Below, one piece after another: positions 1 through 11,482 of a DNA stretch of 64,000 bases; within the stretch, counting starts at the first letter, position 1; each line of letters opens with the position of its first letter. The stretch is from Aulostomus chinensis (taxonomy: Eukaryota > Chordata > Actinopteri > Syngnathiformes > Aulostomidae), in the NCBI GenBank assembly GCA_037954235.1, contig JBBMOA010000020.1:21334677-21398676 (forward strand), given 5' to 3'. The notes below the pieces were generated by a model. That model saw only the letters and a list, made by a program, of their open reading frames with translations, had not been told where the DNA came from and ran no database searches. Made by a program: the position numbers and the translations under genes.

Positions 1-84
<84 letters not shown>
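1..84. repeat. (AT)n(AC)n(AT)n(GT)n compound microsatellite
   Basis: Alternating purine-pyrimidine tract at the left edge; the AC and GT blocks are complementary and can fold back through the AT core. Confidence 0.97.
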
Positions 85-493
85 CTTCAGCATGACTGTC
101 AGTTGGACATTCTTACGCCACATTCCTGGTTCAGTCACCTCACATGATGAAACACAAGAGAACACGTCCTCCAGGCTTGTCTGTGGGGTTACACAGTTTA
201 ACACCAGATTTCATACGTACACTATATTTTAACACAGACAACAAAACCACTCCGTTTCACTGCTGATTAAAGAAACACATTGAATTTATGAACCATCGCA
301 CAATGTTACACAAGTGCAGAAAACAACATTTATTTTGTATTTGTTATTTTTTTAAAAAAAATCATTTTGTTGATTTTCCAGGAGGAGCGTAACTCACAAT
401 AAGTACATTGCACGGCAAAATATCAAGTATGGACATCTGTTCGATTCGTTGTCGTTTTTTTTCTGTGCAGTTTACACCGCCGCGGTGTGTGTT

Positions 494-512
494 GGGGGGG
501 GGGGGGGGGGGG
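494..512. repeat. Poly(G) run of 19
   Basis: Uninterrupted G19 preceded by a short (GT)n; length is likely to be unreliable in sequencing. Confidence 0.95.
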
Positions 513-1067
513 TTGCACCCTTTTCCCATAATTTAACAAGCTCAAATCTACTCTGTACTCCTAATTTTATTGCCTTGAAGTCCAATTTTATCATTTCAGT
601 GCAGTTAAATCTGCTTATTTGGAAAGCAGAAAATTGTAGAAATTTCAACACAATCAAATAACAGCATTGCAAGACAGCAAGCAGCTGGAACCGGTCCCCG
701 GGAGACCAAAACCATTCCATGTGTGACCAGCAGTTCGAATAACTGATGGGCTTCTCCAGACTGTTGAGTGACCCTGGTATGAGTGATCAACTCATAGGTG
801 TGCCTGTCTACGGTTTTTCATGCACTTCCGCCGCGCGGCGGTTCTTTGCCTCTGCGTTGTGCATCCAAAACCATTTTCACGCACACCTGCTCGTTGACCA
901 TCCCTTAGTTAATGTCTTCAGTTACACGCGTTTGTAAAGCAACAAAAGCTCATTACGGCAGGGGTGTTCTATTCTAGAAGCCATAGAAAGTTCAACAAGT
1001 GGGAGAGTGACATCAATCATTGGTCTGTTGTCATCCTTTGCAGCCTGAGGGAACTGGGAGCAAGAGA

Positions 1068-1110
1068 CCCCCCCCCCCCCACACACACACACACACACAC
1101 ACTCACACTC
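1068..1110. repeat. Poly(C) plus (AC)n microsatellite
   Basis: C13 followed by about eleven AC units, then a decayed TCAC continuation. Confidence 0.95.
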
Positions 1111-1456
1111 ATGTTGCTCACCCTCAGGTTTTTTTTGTGAGTGAAACAGGAGTTAACCACACACACACACACACCACCCCCTGCAGCTACCTGTATTTTA
1201 TAAATACCAGGCCGTAAACATGTCGTCATTCCAACACCACGATTGATCGCGTCCAATGGTCAAGTGAGGAACTGCAGTTTTTTTTTTACGTTTTTTTTTA
1301 AATAAAACGTTCCAGCAACACTTTCAGATCGTAACTTTAATTCTTTTTTAGTTTATGTAATCCCGCTTTCTTATTTAGAGTTTACAAGCCATCTATTAAA
1401 CAGGAGTTCATTATTTTCTGTATAATAAGGTATTAAAGTGGTCCCACCTGTTGCCT

Positions 1457-1498
1457 TCTCTCTCTCTCGCTCTGTGTGTGTGTGTGTGTGTGTGTGTG
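1457..1498. repeat. (TC)n(GT)n microsatellite
   Basis: Short TC block followed by an uninterrupted GT block in opsin A intron 1. Confidence 0.95.
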
Positions 1499-1641
1499 AA
1501 TGAGTTGGCACTTCATTTTCTACATGAAGCGGGCTGCAGCTCCAAACCCTGAGCAGCCAGTGGATGATATGATAGACGTATTTATTTTTTGCTCCCTCCC
1601 TGCCCCAGCGTCCATTCACTCCGTCTCCGCTCTTAACTTAC

Positions 1642-1711
1642 CCACAAACAGCAGGTAACAGCCGGTGCCGATGTCCAGCGCCGGTGACAAAGTGGAGGTG
1701 TAGATATCCAT
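1642..1711 (-). CDS. Opsin A exon 1 only: second Opn5-group opsin, rest lies left of the window
   Basis: It encodes 23 residues plus one base: M-D-I-Y-T-S-T-L-S-P-A-L-D, then the start of TM1 (I-G-T-G-C-Y-L-L-F-V). Against opsin B exon 1 about 12 of 23 positions are identical (one-residue gap), including Y, S, L-S-P, D, G and Y-L-L. The splice phase (1) and the donor string GGTAAGTTAA are the same. An in-frame TGA lies upstream on the minus strand near 1763, so the ATG at 1711 is a real first start, though its Kozak context is weak (C at -3, G at +4). No exon 2 is seen between 1641 and position 1, so the gene continues beyond the left end with intron 1 over 1.6 kb. A lone exonic relic (pseudogene) is possible, but the intact frame and donor argue against it. 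Confidence 0.82.
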
Positions 1712-2022
1712 CAGAACGGTTGCGAGCTCTAACCGGAAGAACACAGAAGCGACCTGACTTCATGAGTCGGAACATATGAGAGCTAAAGAGTCCTGCTGCT
1801 GGTGCTGACGCGCTCCGGTGTCAGATCCATCTGTCCTGGAGTAAACGAGGATGCGGAGAGTGGAGAGGTGGCCGGGGCGCAGCGCGGCGCGCAGGTGTCC
1901 TGCGCTCCAGCAGAGACGCCTGTGGCTTGTGAGGCGTCAGAGGGTCGATGGTGGCTTATGAGGGCAGAAGCGTGACTACATGTGTGAGAGGAGCTCAGTG
2001 GAGGAGGAGGAGAAGGATAGAT
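1712..2022 (-). promoter_or_regulatory. Upstream region / 5' UTR of opsin A, GC-rich
   Basis: Immediately upstream of the opsin A start codon. The stretch about 1790-1930 is clearly GC- and CpG-richer than its surroundings (gcggcgcgc core near 1884), which would suit a promoter. No TATA box is evident. Position and composition are the only evidence. Confidence 0.35.
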
Positions 2023-2060
<38 letters not shown>

Positions 2061-2061
2061 C
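2023..2061. repeat. (GT)n(GA)n microsatellite
   Basis: Pure GT block followed directly by a GA block, about 310 bp upstream of the opsin A start. Confidence 0.95.
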
Positions 2062-2370
2062 TCAGATACATGGGTCCCGGACGCGCTGATCAGTCCCAGT
2101 GGGCAGGCGTTCTTCCCGGATTATTTTTCTAAGAGTTTAGCATAAAGTTTTAGATCATTACCGTAGTTGAGGTAGAAATGCTGGTACATCGTGTATCCAG
2201 TGTTGCTTTTTCATCATTGCTGAAGAGAACACAAGAGATTTGAGCGTGAACGTCAGCCATGACACCAATAATGAGGGTTTTAAAAAAAAAAATTAAAAAA
2301 AAAAGACTGAAGAGGAGCAAATATTATTGTTCAGCCACTTCAAGTTGCTCTTTTTTTTGTTGCTGCTGGT

Positions 2371-2422
2371 TGCAGTGGTTAGCACCTTCGCCTCACAGCA
2401 AGGACGTTGCGGGTTCAAAAGT
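2371..2422 (+). mobile_element. Truncated tRNA-like SINE head fragment
   Basis: Contains tgcagtggttagcacc, a 'cgcctcacagcaagga' segment and a B-box-like gcgggttcaaa. This is the head of the interspersed repeat whose longer copy sits inverted at 8349-8513. The copy here is cut off after the B-box-like segment. Confidence 0.65.
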
Positions 2423-4144
2423 TCCAAATTTTCTTTTCAAAACATCTGTATAAATGATAGATGTATGGTTTTTTTTCCTCATTGGTTACGAGAGAAAACT
2501 GGGCCGATATAAACATGGGACTGGTACATCGATCGATACGTCATAAAAAGAGGCTCCTGATTGGTTTGTGTCGTTGATGACGCCACTGGCAAAACAGAAG
2601 AAGAAAATGGCGTCTCTTGAAGCAAGTTTGTGAAGTTGTTAGATTATTTATGTGATGAGGTCACATGTTTTTGCGTCACTGATTGGGTGCGGCAGCTGAG
2701 ATGACGCAGTATTTATCTACGAAACGGAGCATCAAACTGGGTTGACACCTTCTTGGCTTTGCGTGAAATGCAAAATTTGTGGCTCGAAAGTGAAAACTGG
2801 TTTGGATGAGCTGTCACTTTACGGGATAAATGTTCCCCTCTTCATAATAAGGGTCATGAAGAGCATTAATTAATGGTTAATTATGCTTAAATAATGCTTT
2901 TTCAGCACTCTCATGTACAACCACACGTTAACTAGAACGTACCTTTAGATGAACGTGTTGTTCTTTGGAAAGTTTATTAAAGTTCAATGTTAAAAATGAA
3001 AGAAATTCTAAATGTTTGATGATCTGAGTGGCGGCCATATTTGATTTGGGATCTCACAGACTGCCGAATTTGACTTCCCTCAACATTGAAAGTGAAATCT
3101 TCCCGCCTTTACCACCCATGGTAGCAACGTCACGCTTTCATCAAAAAGGGCACGCTCACTTTTAGCCATGAGACTTGTAGTAGTTCAGGTAACACTCTTT
3201 ATTGACATGAGCTATGGTTAGTTAAAGCTTAGTGAACAGTTGGTTAGCAGTTTACAGTTTATGAACAGTTTATCTCGGCATAAATGCCTTCAGAATCCTG
3301 CAGGAGACTTGAGAGGAATGTCAAGTATCCTCTTATTCCTATGAGCTCAGATCCAGCCGCCTGCCAGCTAATTATGTTTCATTAAGGTGCCGACCTGCTT
3401 CCCACGGGGAATTCATTTAGCAGTCTTGATTATGATTATCTACTGGATGCGCTTGACCGAACACAATCAATCAAAAATGACCCTGATTGATCTTCTACAT
3501 GTTCTATGTGTCTGTGTCTAAAAAAACAAACAAAAAAACTTGTTGAAATTGTCTTCATGATTGAGAGACTTTTCATCTTCAGCAGCCCTTTTTTTTTTCT
3601 CTCTGTCTCTCTCTCTCTCTCTTTCCCGTACATCAGCACCTGGAGTTGGAGACGCAATGACCCTCAGCGCCAACAGACTCGAGTTCAGCAGGCAGTAGAC
3701 GTACGCCGCTGGAGGGTAATTTGAGACTGTCAAACCTCGAAAAAGCGCCTTTTCTGGTGACGGCATGAAGCAATTTGTAAAGGGTTAGTACACGCAGTTT
3801 TTCTGTGACCATCTGATACACAGAGACAGAGTTTATCATGATGAGGCACGCAGGCGTGTGCATGGGGACTCCAAGCTCGTCTCAGATAAAGAGCTTTTAA
3901 TGGTGTAAACGGTGGTAGCCAAGCCTGTCACAGGAAGTTGCAGAATACTTCATCCCCCTCAAGAATTTAAGAAATATTAAATTTGCTGAGTACAGTATCT
4001 TCTGTCCTGCAGGGGGGGCTCCTGCTTTCTCTCACATCACGACTCACAACGGACTAATCGTTCATCCTCTCCAGAGCCAGACGAGAAGATGGATATCCTT
4101 CTTTCCTGTGTGCTGTATTCTGAAGCTGAGAACCACAGACACTG
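2423..4144. other. Spacer upstream of opsin A, no gene seen
   Basis: Moderately AT-rich. 2755-2840 contains a short frame with C-V-K-C-K-I-C-G spacing that could be a worn transposase zinc-finger remnant (very uncertain). T and (CT)n tracts lie at about 3590-3625. Nothing else is recognised. Confidence 0.5.
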
Positions 4145-4354
4145 GCTAATGCTTAGTTAGCTTAGCACAATGAATTGTAGTGGTTGGGAACTGTTAGCAT
4201 ACCTCAAATCATGGCTGACTTTGTATCAGTTTGAGCCAGAATACACAGGAGGCACTACAGATTTTTGACGCTAGGTAGTTGATATACCCATGCGACGGTA
4301 TGCTAACATGCCCAGCCACCAACATCCATTGTGCTAAGCTAATTAGCTGTCACC
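4145..4354. mobile_element. Palindromic MITE-like foldback element
   Basis: Left arm 4145-4203 and right arm 4296-4354 are imperfect inverted repeats. Both contain tagcttagcacaatg and, further in, gttagcatacc, with similar spacing; about 92 bp lie between the arms. The arms pair over roughly 55 bp. There is no coding capacity, so it would be a non-autonomous DNA element or a simple foldback. Target duplication and family are not determined. Confidence 0.65.
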
Positions 4355-5554
4355 TGGTCTTAGACCAATCAATGCAGCTCAGAGGAGAAAAGGGTCTCTA
4401 TCTTTTTGTCTGGCTTTGGGGAGGCTGGCGAATAATGTCTTTTAGCTAGAATTTGGCGTCTTCCTACGCTGGTTACACAGTGTATTTATTTATGTCAGTA
4501 ATTATGTTAACAGAAAAGACAGACAGAAGTGGTTCCCATGTAGCGTGGAAACCAATTTCCACAAGTCATGAGCGCTTCTTCCCCAACTCCAAAATCCTGC
4601 TAATTCATCTGTGTGGAAGGACTCGAAGGTAAGAGGCTCGTATTTTTCTGTCACAGCGACATCAGCACATCGACCAGGAGACAGTAAGCCTGTGGCGCTC
4701 AGTTCCCTGCGGTGTTATTGCTGTAAACAAACCCAGTTTTGTTGATGTTTCTCATATAGAGGCATTGTTTATCCTTAAATCCTGGATTGAATGCACTTCT
4801 TATCTTCTAAAACCCTTCTGGGGGGGTTGATGTTTGCGTGGTTTACATCATTTGTAATGGACTAGATGTTTCTTTGAAGCTCTGACGTCCCTCTTCTTCC
4901 TACCCAGCAACCTAAAGTTGCTGTTATCAATATTTTGAAATGGACGAAATGACAAAGTTTTGTATGAAAGTGTTAGCTTGCGATGACAAACTTATCAAGA
5001 ATATTCACCTGATTTAGGGGGGCCATCTTTATTTTTTTTTATCACCTGGTGGCGTACAATTTTTGAGAGCGGATCCTTTATTGATAGGGCTAGAATAGCA
5101 ATCCCTTCTTTTTGTTGTTGTCGTGGCTTCTTGTTGTCGGGACTGGTCAAGTGTCATTGCGTCTTTTGAAATTTCTTTGTGAATTAAAAACTGAACTGTG
5201 CTAGCGTGGAAAAACAATGGTGGAGCTGCTGAGGTCGTGCGCCCGTTGTTAGCTTTGTATTTGGTCACGATCAATGAGACCACGCTGCGCAAAAAGTCCC
5301 ATGAACAGTTGTTAAACACATTTTTTTTTTTTTTTGGTTACTTGGCCTGGACCATGAAATATTTTCTCACCGCTACAGCAAGCTGCCTCTTTTCTTTCTT
5401 TCATTCTGTTTTTTTTGTGCGAAAAAGCACCCTCAAACCCACAGAGTTAGATGGCGCCCCATGGCAGAGTCAGCTGCTGAACACAGTGGAGCATTTAGAT
5501 GTTTTAGCCCTAAAGAGATACAGTATTTTTTTCCGGGATTCCCAGGTTTGGGTT

Positions 5555-5555
<1 letters not shown>

Positions 5556-5630
<75 letters not shown>

Positions 5631-5665
5631 TCTCTCTCTCTCTCTCTCTCCCTCTCTCTCTCTCT
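5556..5665. repeat. Long (GT)n(CT)n microsatellite
   Basis: About 35 GT units followed by a TC block with one CC interruption; one of the longest simple repeats in the window. Confidence 0.98.
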
Positions 5666-7187
5666 GCCCACCAGACTTCTCCCTGAGGACCTGGTGTGTG
5701 TAAACATGTTTAAATCAAGTCCAGTCAAAGCTTAATTCTATGAGACATGAAATTTTTTTTTAAAAAAAACCTCAGCTGACCAATGTGCTGGAAAAGCAAT
5801 ATGAATAAATCAGCTATTATTAACATCAGTAAGGGATTAAGAATGAGCTAAAATAAGAAATGAGTAAATAAAATGAATAGTTTTGAACGTAAAACGCAGA
5901 TCAAGTGCCGGTGGCGTGACGTGAGGCAAAGACCCACGGGCTTTTCTACAACATAAAAAATTAAATCGACTTGTTGTTGCGAGCATTTTGTTTGTGTGCT
6001 TTGAATATACGAAATGAGATGATTTAACACCTCTAATCAAATCTTCCCTGAGAGCACTCTCGTTTCACTCCACACCTCCTTTGTAGGAGGTATAGTTTGC
6101 TCTGTATAGCGGTTTTGTTCTCTCTCTCTCTCTGCACACAGTACTTGAACTCTCGTGGCACCTCTTCTTCCAGAAACGTGTCAGTGAATGTGAACACGAA
6201 AAACACCCTCCAGGAAGATATTAATTAAGATGCTGATTAACCACGTGACTTAATGTTTTGACGACCAAGCTTTGGGAGACAGAAGCAGAGAAGGACGAAG
6301 AGAAGGCTGTTAGGGCTGAAATGTGGATTTATCTCACAAAATCTAAATACGGGTCGAGTTGGATTTGTCTGTGTGAAGTGAAGGCATCTTTTTGTCTTAG
6401 TTTCAGCCTTTTGTCCTGACAAAAACTCTGCTTTTCCACAACCATAAAGGAAAACTTGTCGCAGCAGCCCGAGTGTGTAAATCTTGAAAAGCTGGCTTGG
6501 TGTTGGCAAAAGAATTCTCTGAAAAACAATGTGAGCTACCTTAAAACATCAGGTTTGTGTCACAGTAGAGTTAAACAGACAACCTCCAAGTTACCTCCTG
6601 TTTGGAAAACTGAAGCCAACATGGAAGCCCCTTTCAGCCTCTGCGGAACGAGAGGGAAATACTCTATTTTGATATCTTGGTGAAAGCACGTTTGGGTCAG
6701 TCTGGATGCTGTGGCCCTTTTGCGTTCCACCTCCCAGCTCTATTCATCTGCAGGCACCTGCTTTCAAACGAATCATTTGCTGAAAATTAGACCCTTTAAT
6801 TTGAGTGTTTTCAAAAAAATTCCTCACCTCAATGCTCGTAGCTCTTAGACTGAGCCTAACCGTTGGCAGTAAAACTTCAGAGTATTATCATTCAGGAATC
6901 ATGCATTTACTTTGGGCTCATCTTCTAAAACATCAAGAGGAATCACCTCTGGTGGTTCTTAACAAGTACAGCGCGATGAAGGGAAATCATGGTCCTGCTT
7001 ATAGTAGAGTGATGAAGCAGCATCAGGTTGATGCAGCGCTGCCTTTCAGCTCCACATTCCAGCGTGATGCCTGCTCAGTATTCAGTGCTGCCAAACAGAA
7101 AGCACATTAACGCTGTTTTCGGCACCTTGAAATAGGAGAATACAATGCAGGATTCATACAAAAAGAACCCAGTGACGACGTGCACAG

Positions 7188-7214
<27 letters not shown>
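7188..7214. repeat. (GA)n microsatellite
   Basis: About 13 pure GA units. Confidence 0.96.
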
Positions 7215-7218
<4 letters not shown>

Positions 7219-7929
7219 GGTCAATGTGCTCATTCACACAGGAAAGAAAAGAGGGAATAATGACGAGAAAATAGGCAGGGAAGGAAAGTGAGAGACATGG
7301 CTTGTGATGTCAGGACTAGAATGTTAACAGCATGTTTACAGTTTTCTTGTTGGCAGAATGGAACTCAGTTGCTGAGGTTTCATAAATTCATGGTGTCATG
7401 ATGGGTTTTAATTTTAGATTTCCAGGAGTCGAGAGAGGGAGAGAGTCTTATGTAAGCTTTGGGACCTGATCGGAAAAGACCTGGCAGCCATTACAACTCT
7501 TTTGATCTCCGGGGACAGACCAATTAATACGGAGGGCAGACAGCTGAGGGTTGGACTTGAAGCTGAAGGAGATCAGAACAAGACTGGTCACGTCTGTTTA
7601 GCAGTATTAGTCATCTCAAGCAGGTTAGAGAACTAATAAAGAGAGGTTACTTTTGGTTTGAAGTTCTGCTTTGGGTAAAATTTTTAGCTTCTGAACCACT
7701 GGAAGATGTAAGGTATTAGCACAGAGCGGGTCTGAAAATAAAATGTAAAACTAAATCAAAAGTGGTTTGGTTGAAATTTTATACAGCAAGATTCAGCATG
7801 TATCACTTTCAAGTCAAATCTAAACCAAGATGTTGCATGAAATTTGTCCCTGCAGTGTAGCAGGTCTCTAAATTACTGATTTGGGTGCAATCATCAGTAT
7901 TTATAGCAAATTAATTCCATCAAAACCTA

Positions 7930-8060
7930 CATTTAGATGAATCTAGATAAATCTAGAAAGAAACCCAGAGGACCAAGCATAGAACCTTGAGGTACTCCAT
8001 AATTCACATCTGAAAATGTAGATGATGCAGAAGTAGACGCCAAAATCTCAAACAAGCATT
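7930..8060 (+). repeat. Diverged interspersed repeat, copy 1
   Basis: The segment ccaagcatagaaccttgaggtactcc is shared in degenerate form with 11755-11790 (tggtacagaaccctgcagaactcc). Sentences of this kind recur widely in teleost genomes as an old interspersed family that I cannot name with certainty. Edges are approximate. Confidence 0.5.
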
Positions 8061-8348
8061 AGTGAGTGCAGTTGAAGTAGAGCTCCAGGCCCTGAATTCA
8101 TTCTAATATAAAAGCATAAAGGTTATAGAAAATAATTACATGTATGCTGAGGTTTCATAAGAAATGTAACCACTTCAATCTTTAAGCTTCTGGGTACATT
8201 GTCAGGGATGCATCGCCAATATTAGATATTTTAAATGTTTTGCAAGGTGAGTGTCAACTTTGAAGGCTCAAGTTCATCTGGAAGTCATTAAATAAGTGCA
8301 ATACCTACAATTCTGCAGATATACAATGGGACTAATTTTGGATCCAAT

Positions 8349-8513
8349 GTCTTTGGACTGTGGGAGGAAGCCGGAGTACCAGAGAGAACCCACGCAGGCA
8401 CAGGGAGAACATGCAGACTCACACAGAAAGATCCTATGCTGGAGGCGGGGCTCGAACCCGGAACCTTCTTGCTGTGAGTCCACAGTGCCGACCACTGCAC
8501 CATCGGGCCACCG
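8349..8513 (-). mobile_element. tRNA-derived SINE-like repeat, near full length
   Basis: Read on the minus strand it starts with gtggcccgatggtgcagtgg, carries a B-box-like gggttcgagcc, and ends with the typical tail whose plus-strand form is ctttggactgtgggagg. The pattern (tRNA-like head, 'tgcatgttctccctgtgcctgc'-type body) is a very common fish interspersed repeat. The head of a second copy is at 2371-2422 in the opposite orientation. Confidence 0.75.
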
Positions 8514-9416
8514 AAAGCAGGGTAATGATAATAAAAATATTACCACAGTGTTGATGCTTTTATGAGAGCATGAAAATGCTGGGGGTCACAGGTTAAAGCA
8601 TTGGGGGTAACTGATGTAGTAGCAACATCACCAACATAGACACAGTCAGACACGTTCAAGGCAAAATAGCAGAACATGGAGGATGAGTAGGATGAATATG
8701 GAGAGTGAGAGGTAAATGACATAATTACACACCTTGCATTTTGAAATGTGCACATAAAGACCAGTCCCAACACTGCATTTATTTGGTATTTCTTTTGCGC
8801 TCTGTTTGCAATTAAACCAAAGTGTGAGGAGAAAACACATGTCTTAAAATTTCACTTGTGGATGAGGCCTCTGAGATGTGCCACCTTGTTTTCTTCCCAT
8901 CTGTCAGATTTCGTGCACGAAAATGCTTTCAAGGATGGCACAAGGGTGCAGCTTGGAAACAGGTTGACACCTTCTTTCTCATCTGGCAGGGGTGAGACAG
9001 CTCAGCTCTTCAATCTGCACGAGGAAAATTAAGCATTTTCAGTATGTGTGAATGCACAAAAATCACATGTGTGCGGGTGATAATGAGAGAGGCGTGATTC
9101 AGACTGACGCCAGACTAACAGGAGATCAGCGCCAGGTGCAACTGTTGGCTCCCTGTTTCTAATCAATCAGTCGCTGCTCGTTTGCCCCCTCATCAAACCG
9201 GTCAAATGATTTGCTTTCAGAAATCCACTGTGCCAAGTCATTATCATCGTACAAGTTGAAGCCTAAATGTGTCTCCCATGTGTGATCATGGTCATATGAC
9301 CCCTATTTCTCTCTAAATAGTTTTCAAGTGTGTCCGGTTTCCCGCAATGAAAATTTCATGCAATATTTAAGGTTTTAAAAGTATGATGTGTATGTGATAT
9401 TACATCAAAAATAACC

Positions 9417-9480
9417 TCTCTCTCACAGCTGGGAGAGACTGAAGTAGGATAAGCAGTTGATGATGGATGGATGGATGCAA
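9417..9480 (+). mobile_element. LINE 3'-tail fragment ending in (GATG)n
   Basis: Reads cagctgggagagactg, then aggataagcagttga and gatggatggatg. This matches, by pattern, the 3' end of a common fish non-LTR retrotransposon tail (cagctgggatag... ggataagcgg... (GATG)n). Only the tail is present. Confidence 0.5.
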
Positions 9481-9493
9481 TAATAAAGACACT

Positions 9494-9541
9494 GAATTTA
9501 AATATATATATATATGTGTATATATATATATATTTAAATTC
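9494..9541. repeat. AT-rich perfect-type palindrome
   Basis: gaatttaaatatata arms face each other around a TGTG centre (arms about 22 bp); likely to extrude or hairpin. Confidence 0.9.
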
Positions 9542-11244
9542 ACCTCTGTAAATGTGTTTTATTTCCATGCTGGAATAGCAAACAGCTTTGCACTGCCTTC
9601 ACTTAGCTAAGCAAGTCCTTCTTTCGTTCCCCACAGTAGAAAATGAAACTTTATTTTGACCTTTTGGCCCCCTCTCTCAATCAGCTCTGATAATAGACCA
9701 TCGTCTTCTCTTCAATAGGTCAAACCACTCGCAGGCCCCATGTGTTTAACATAGATTAGATACTGAAGGCCTATCTTGAGATTCTTTTAACCTAAAGCAG
9801 TAACGGTAACATGTCTGACCTCATTCGATCATATTGACAGCAGATCTGAATTTCCTCTGAAACTGTGTGGTGAGGGGGCTGCTGGTAGATAATTGATGGC
9901 TGATCAGTATTCAGAAGCATGTATGGATCTCGAATCCCACTGCTGTTTAGACTGCTTTCGGACCGACAATGCAGATGGAAGGGGAAAAAAAAACACCAAA
10001 CTGAGCCCATCAGTGGTCCACTCATTTTATTCAAAGCGAACAGTCAACAGACAGAATTTCTAATGTGATTGTTATGTGATACCGCAATCTTAATTATGTA
10101 GTTCTTCGTGTAGGACATATTTTTGAATTTATTAAAAGTCACAAACAAAAGGGTGGTTGCCTGCTTTGCGTTCTCCTACTAGTATTATCTAGTAATTTAC
10201 AAGTTGGCCTGCAGAATAGAAAATGATAAATAATGAGAATCTATGACTGTGGTGTTGAGCAGATAAACTGCTGAAATGTGGAAAATTCCGGTAAATGAAA
10301 ATCATCCTTTTCTTTTGGATATATTTGTGTGAATAAAGCCAAGAAGGATAAGAGAAAATTCTCAGAAAAACATTGCATAAGTTGATGGGTTCCCTTACAC
10401 AAGATTGATACCAAACAGAGGCAGTAAGCGGCTGGTTAGTTATGCATTTTAGACTGAAAGAAGCGTACCATGACACACTGAAATACACGTCCTCCCATGA
10501 GTTGGGGAAAGTCAAAGCCAGTGTAACAACTGATTCGCTACGTAGACCAAGAACTTGGACTCAATCCTTTATCTATCAGCTTGCCTGATATTTAAATGAT
10601 TTAGACTCCGTGAAAATACACAAAACAATGTCAGTTGTTAGTTCATCCATGCAGGAATTACTCGCTCCCTCTGAACATTATTTTGTGAAATATCCACACA
10701 GCAGTAACACTATGCAGAAGAGAAATGTGGTTTTGAGACATTTAAACGTCGCGGCCAACGTCGAGAGCCTGATTCAAACCAACTGCTTTTGTGCCGCTTC
10801 ATTTAAACGAAGCTCAGATCTGCTCGCGTCTCCTCCTCTCACCTGTTTGCTGTGCGCAAGTCACCAAAACATCCAACAGAGTGAGTTTCATGATCAGGAA
10901 ACAGTCTGTCATTGCACCTCAATGGAAAAAACCTTCAGTGACTTTGTGGTTATCGCCCTGAGACATACTAATACTCGCTATTTCACCCTGCTTGTAGTTA
11001 TTAGGCCAAGCTAATTTCTTACCGTCTGATTTTGTATGGTTTTGGTGGTATTGATCATCATTAACTCTTTGAAAGGAAGCGCATCAGTGTTAACTGCTGA
11101 ACTGCAAAGTTATTTGTAATGACTTCATGAAAGGGAGCAAAATACCAAAAGTAGTCAAGACTGTCTTCCAAAAAGCATCCACCAAGGTTACATTTGTCCC
11201 AAAAAACCCTGCACGAAGACCCTTTGGCCAAACTGACTTCAGGC

Positions 11245-11250
11245 TTTATT
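11245..11250 (-). promoter_or_regulatory. Polyadenylation signal AATAAA of opsin B
   Basis: AATAAA on the minus strand, about 35 nt after the opsin B stop. A run of T and G (minus strand, near 11200) follows, as expected of a GU/U-rich downstream element. It marks exon 4 as terminal and gives a very short 3' UTR. Confidence 0.7.
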
Positions 11251-11284
11251 GCTCCAGTGGGTGATTTGGTGGGATGAGAGGCAG

Positions 11285-11482
11285 CTAGCGGCGGGAGGAA
11301 CGCTGGAACATGAAGTATATAAAAGGGTTGTACACGGTCGAGCTTTTAGCAAAGAGGCAGGGTAACAGGGTTATAAATGGGGCCAGCTGGTCCTGGTCCT
11401 GTGAGTGTGACATGCTCCAGAAGCTGACAACCACATAGGGAGTCCAGGCGATGAGGAAACCAGAGCTGATCATCACAGCCAT
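11285..11482 (-). CDS. Opsin B exon 4 (TM6, TM7, short tail, stop)
   Basis: It encodes residues 232-296 and a TAG stop at 11287-11285. The acceptor ttatttcag|ATG is at 11483/11482, and the frame joins exon 3 without loss. TM6 carries F-L-I-A-W-T-P-Y; TM7 carries L-F-A-K-S-S-T-V-Y-N-P-F-I-Y with retinal lysine K277. The K-to-NPxxY spacing is exactly that of bovine rhodopsin (296 to 302). Only nine residues (F-M-F-Q-R-S-S-R-R) follow NPxxY, so a normal helix 8, palmitoylation cysteine and phosphorylatable tail are missing. Confidence 0.95.
   Translation of the reverse strand: MAVMISSGFLIAWTPYVVVSFWSMSHSQDQDQLAPFITLLPCLFAKSSTVYNPFIYFMFQRSSRR

Larger units (their letters stand above)
85..1641 (-). 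other. Opsin A intron 1 (partial)
   Basis: Begins at the donor GTAAGT at 1641 and runs off the left end. It holds a G19 run (494-512), a C-run with (AC)n (1068-1110), a second (AC)n (about 1158-1175) and (TC)n(GT)n (1457-1498). No opsin exon, recognisable transposon or RNA gene was found in it. Confidence 0.6.
4355..8348. other. Intergenic spacer between the opsins, part 1
   Basis: No gene recognised. It contains the large (GT)n(CT)n tract at 5556-5665, (CT)n near 6120-6134, (GA)n at 7188-7214 and repeat-derived sequence at about 7930-8060. Open frames across 5460-5735 are translations of the microsatellite. Confidence 0.6.
8514..11244. other. Intergenic spacer between the opsins, part 2
   Basis: Holds the LINE-tail-like GATG segment (9417-9480) and the AT palindrome (9494-9541). 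No exon recognised; a 134-residue plus-strand frame at 10610-11014 has no recognisable features or low-complexity cause and is treated as chance. Confidence 0.55.

Noticed and set aside
5198..5735. Open frames of up to 162 codons on both strands
   Set aside because: They are translations of the (GT)n(CT)n microsatellite (V-C-V-C and H-T-H-T runs), not proteins.
8274..8565. Overlapping frames on both strands
   Set aside because: Explained by the SINE-like repeat at 8349-8513.
10610..11014. 134-codon plus-strand frame between the opsins
   Set aside because: No recognisable motif and no nearby promoter or splice signals; opposite strand to both opsins.
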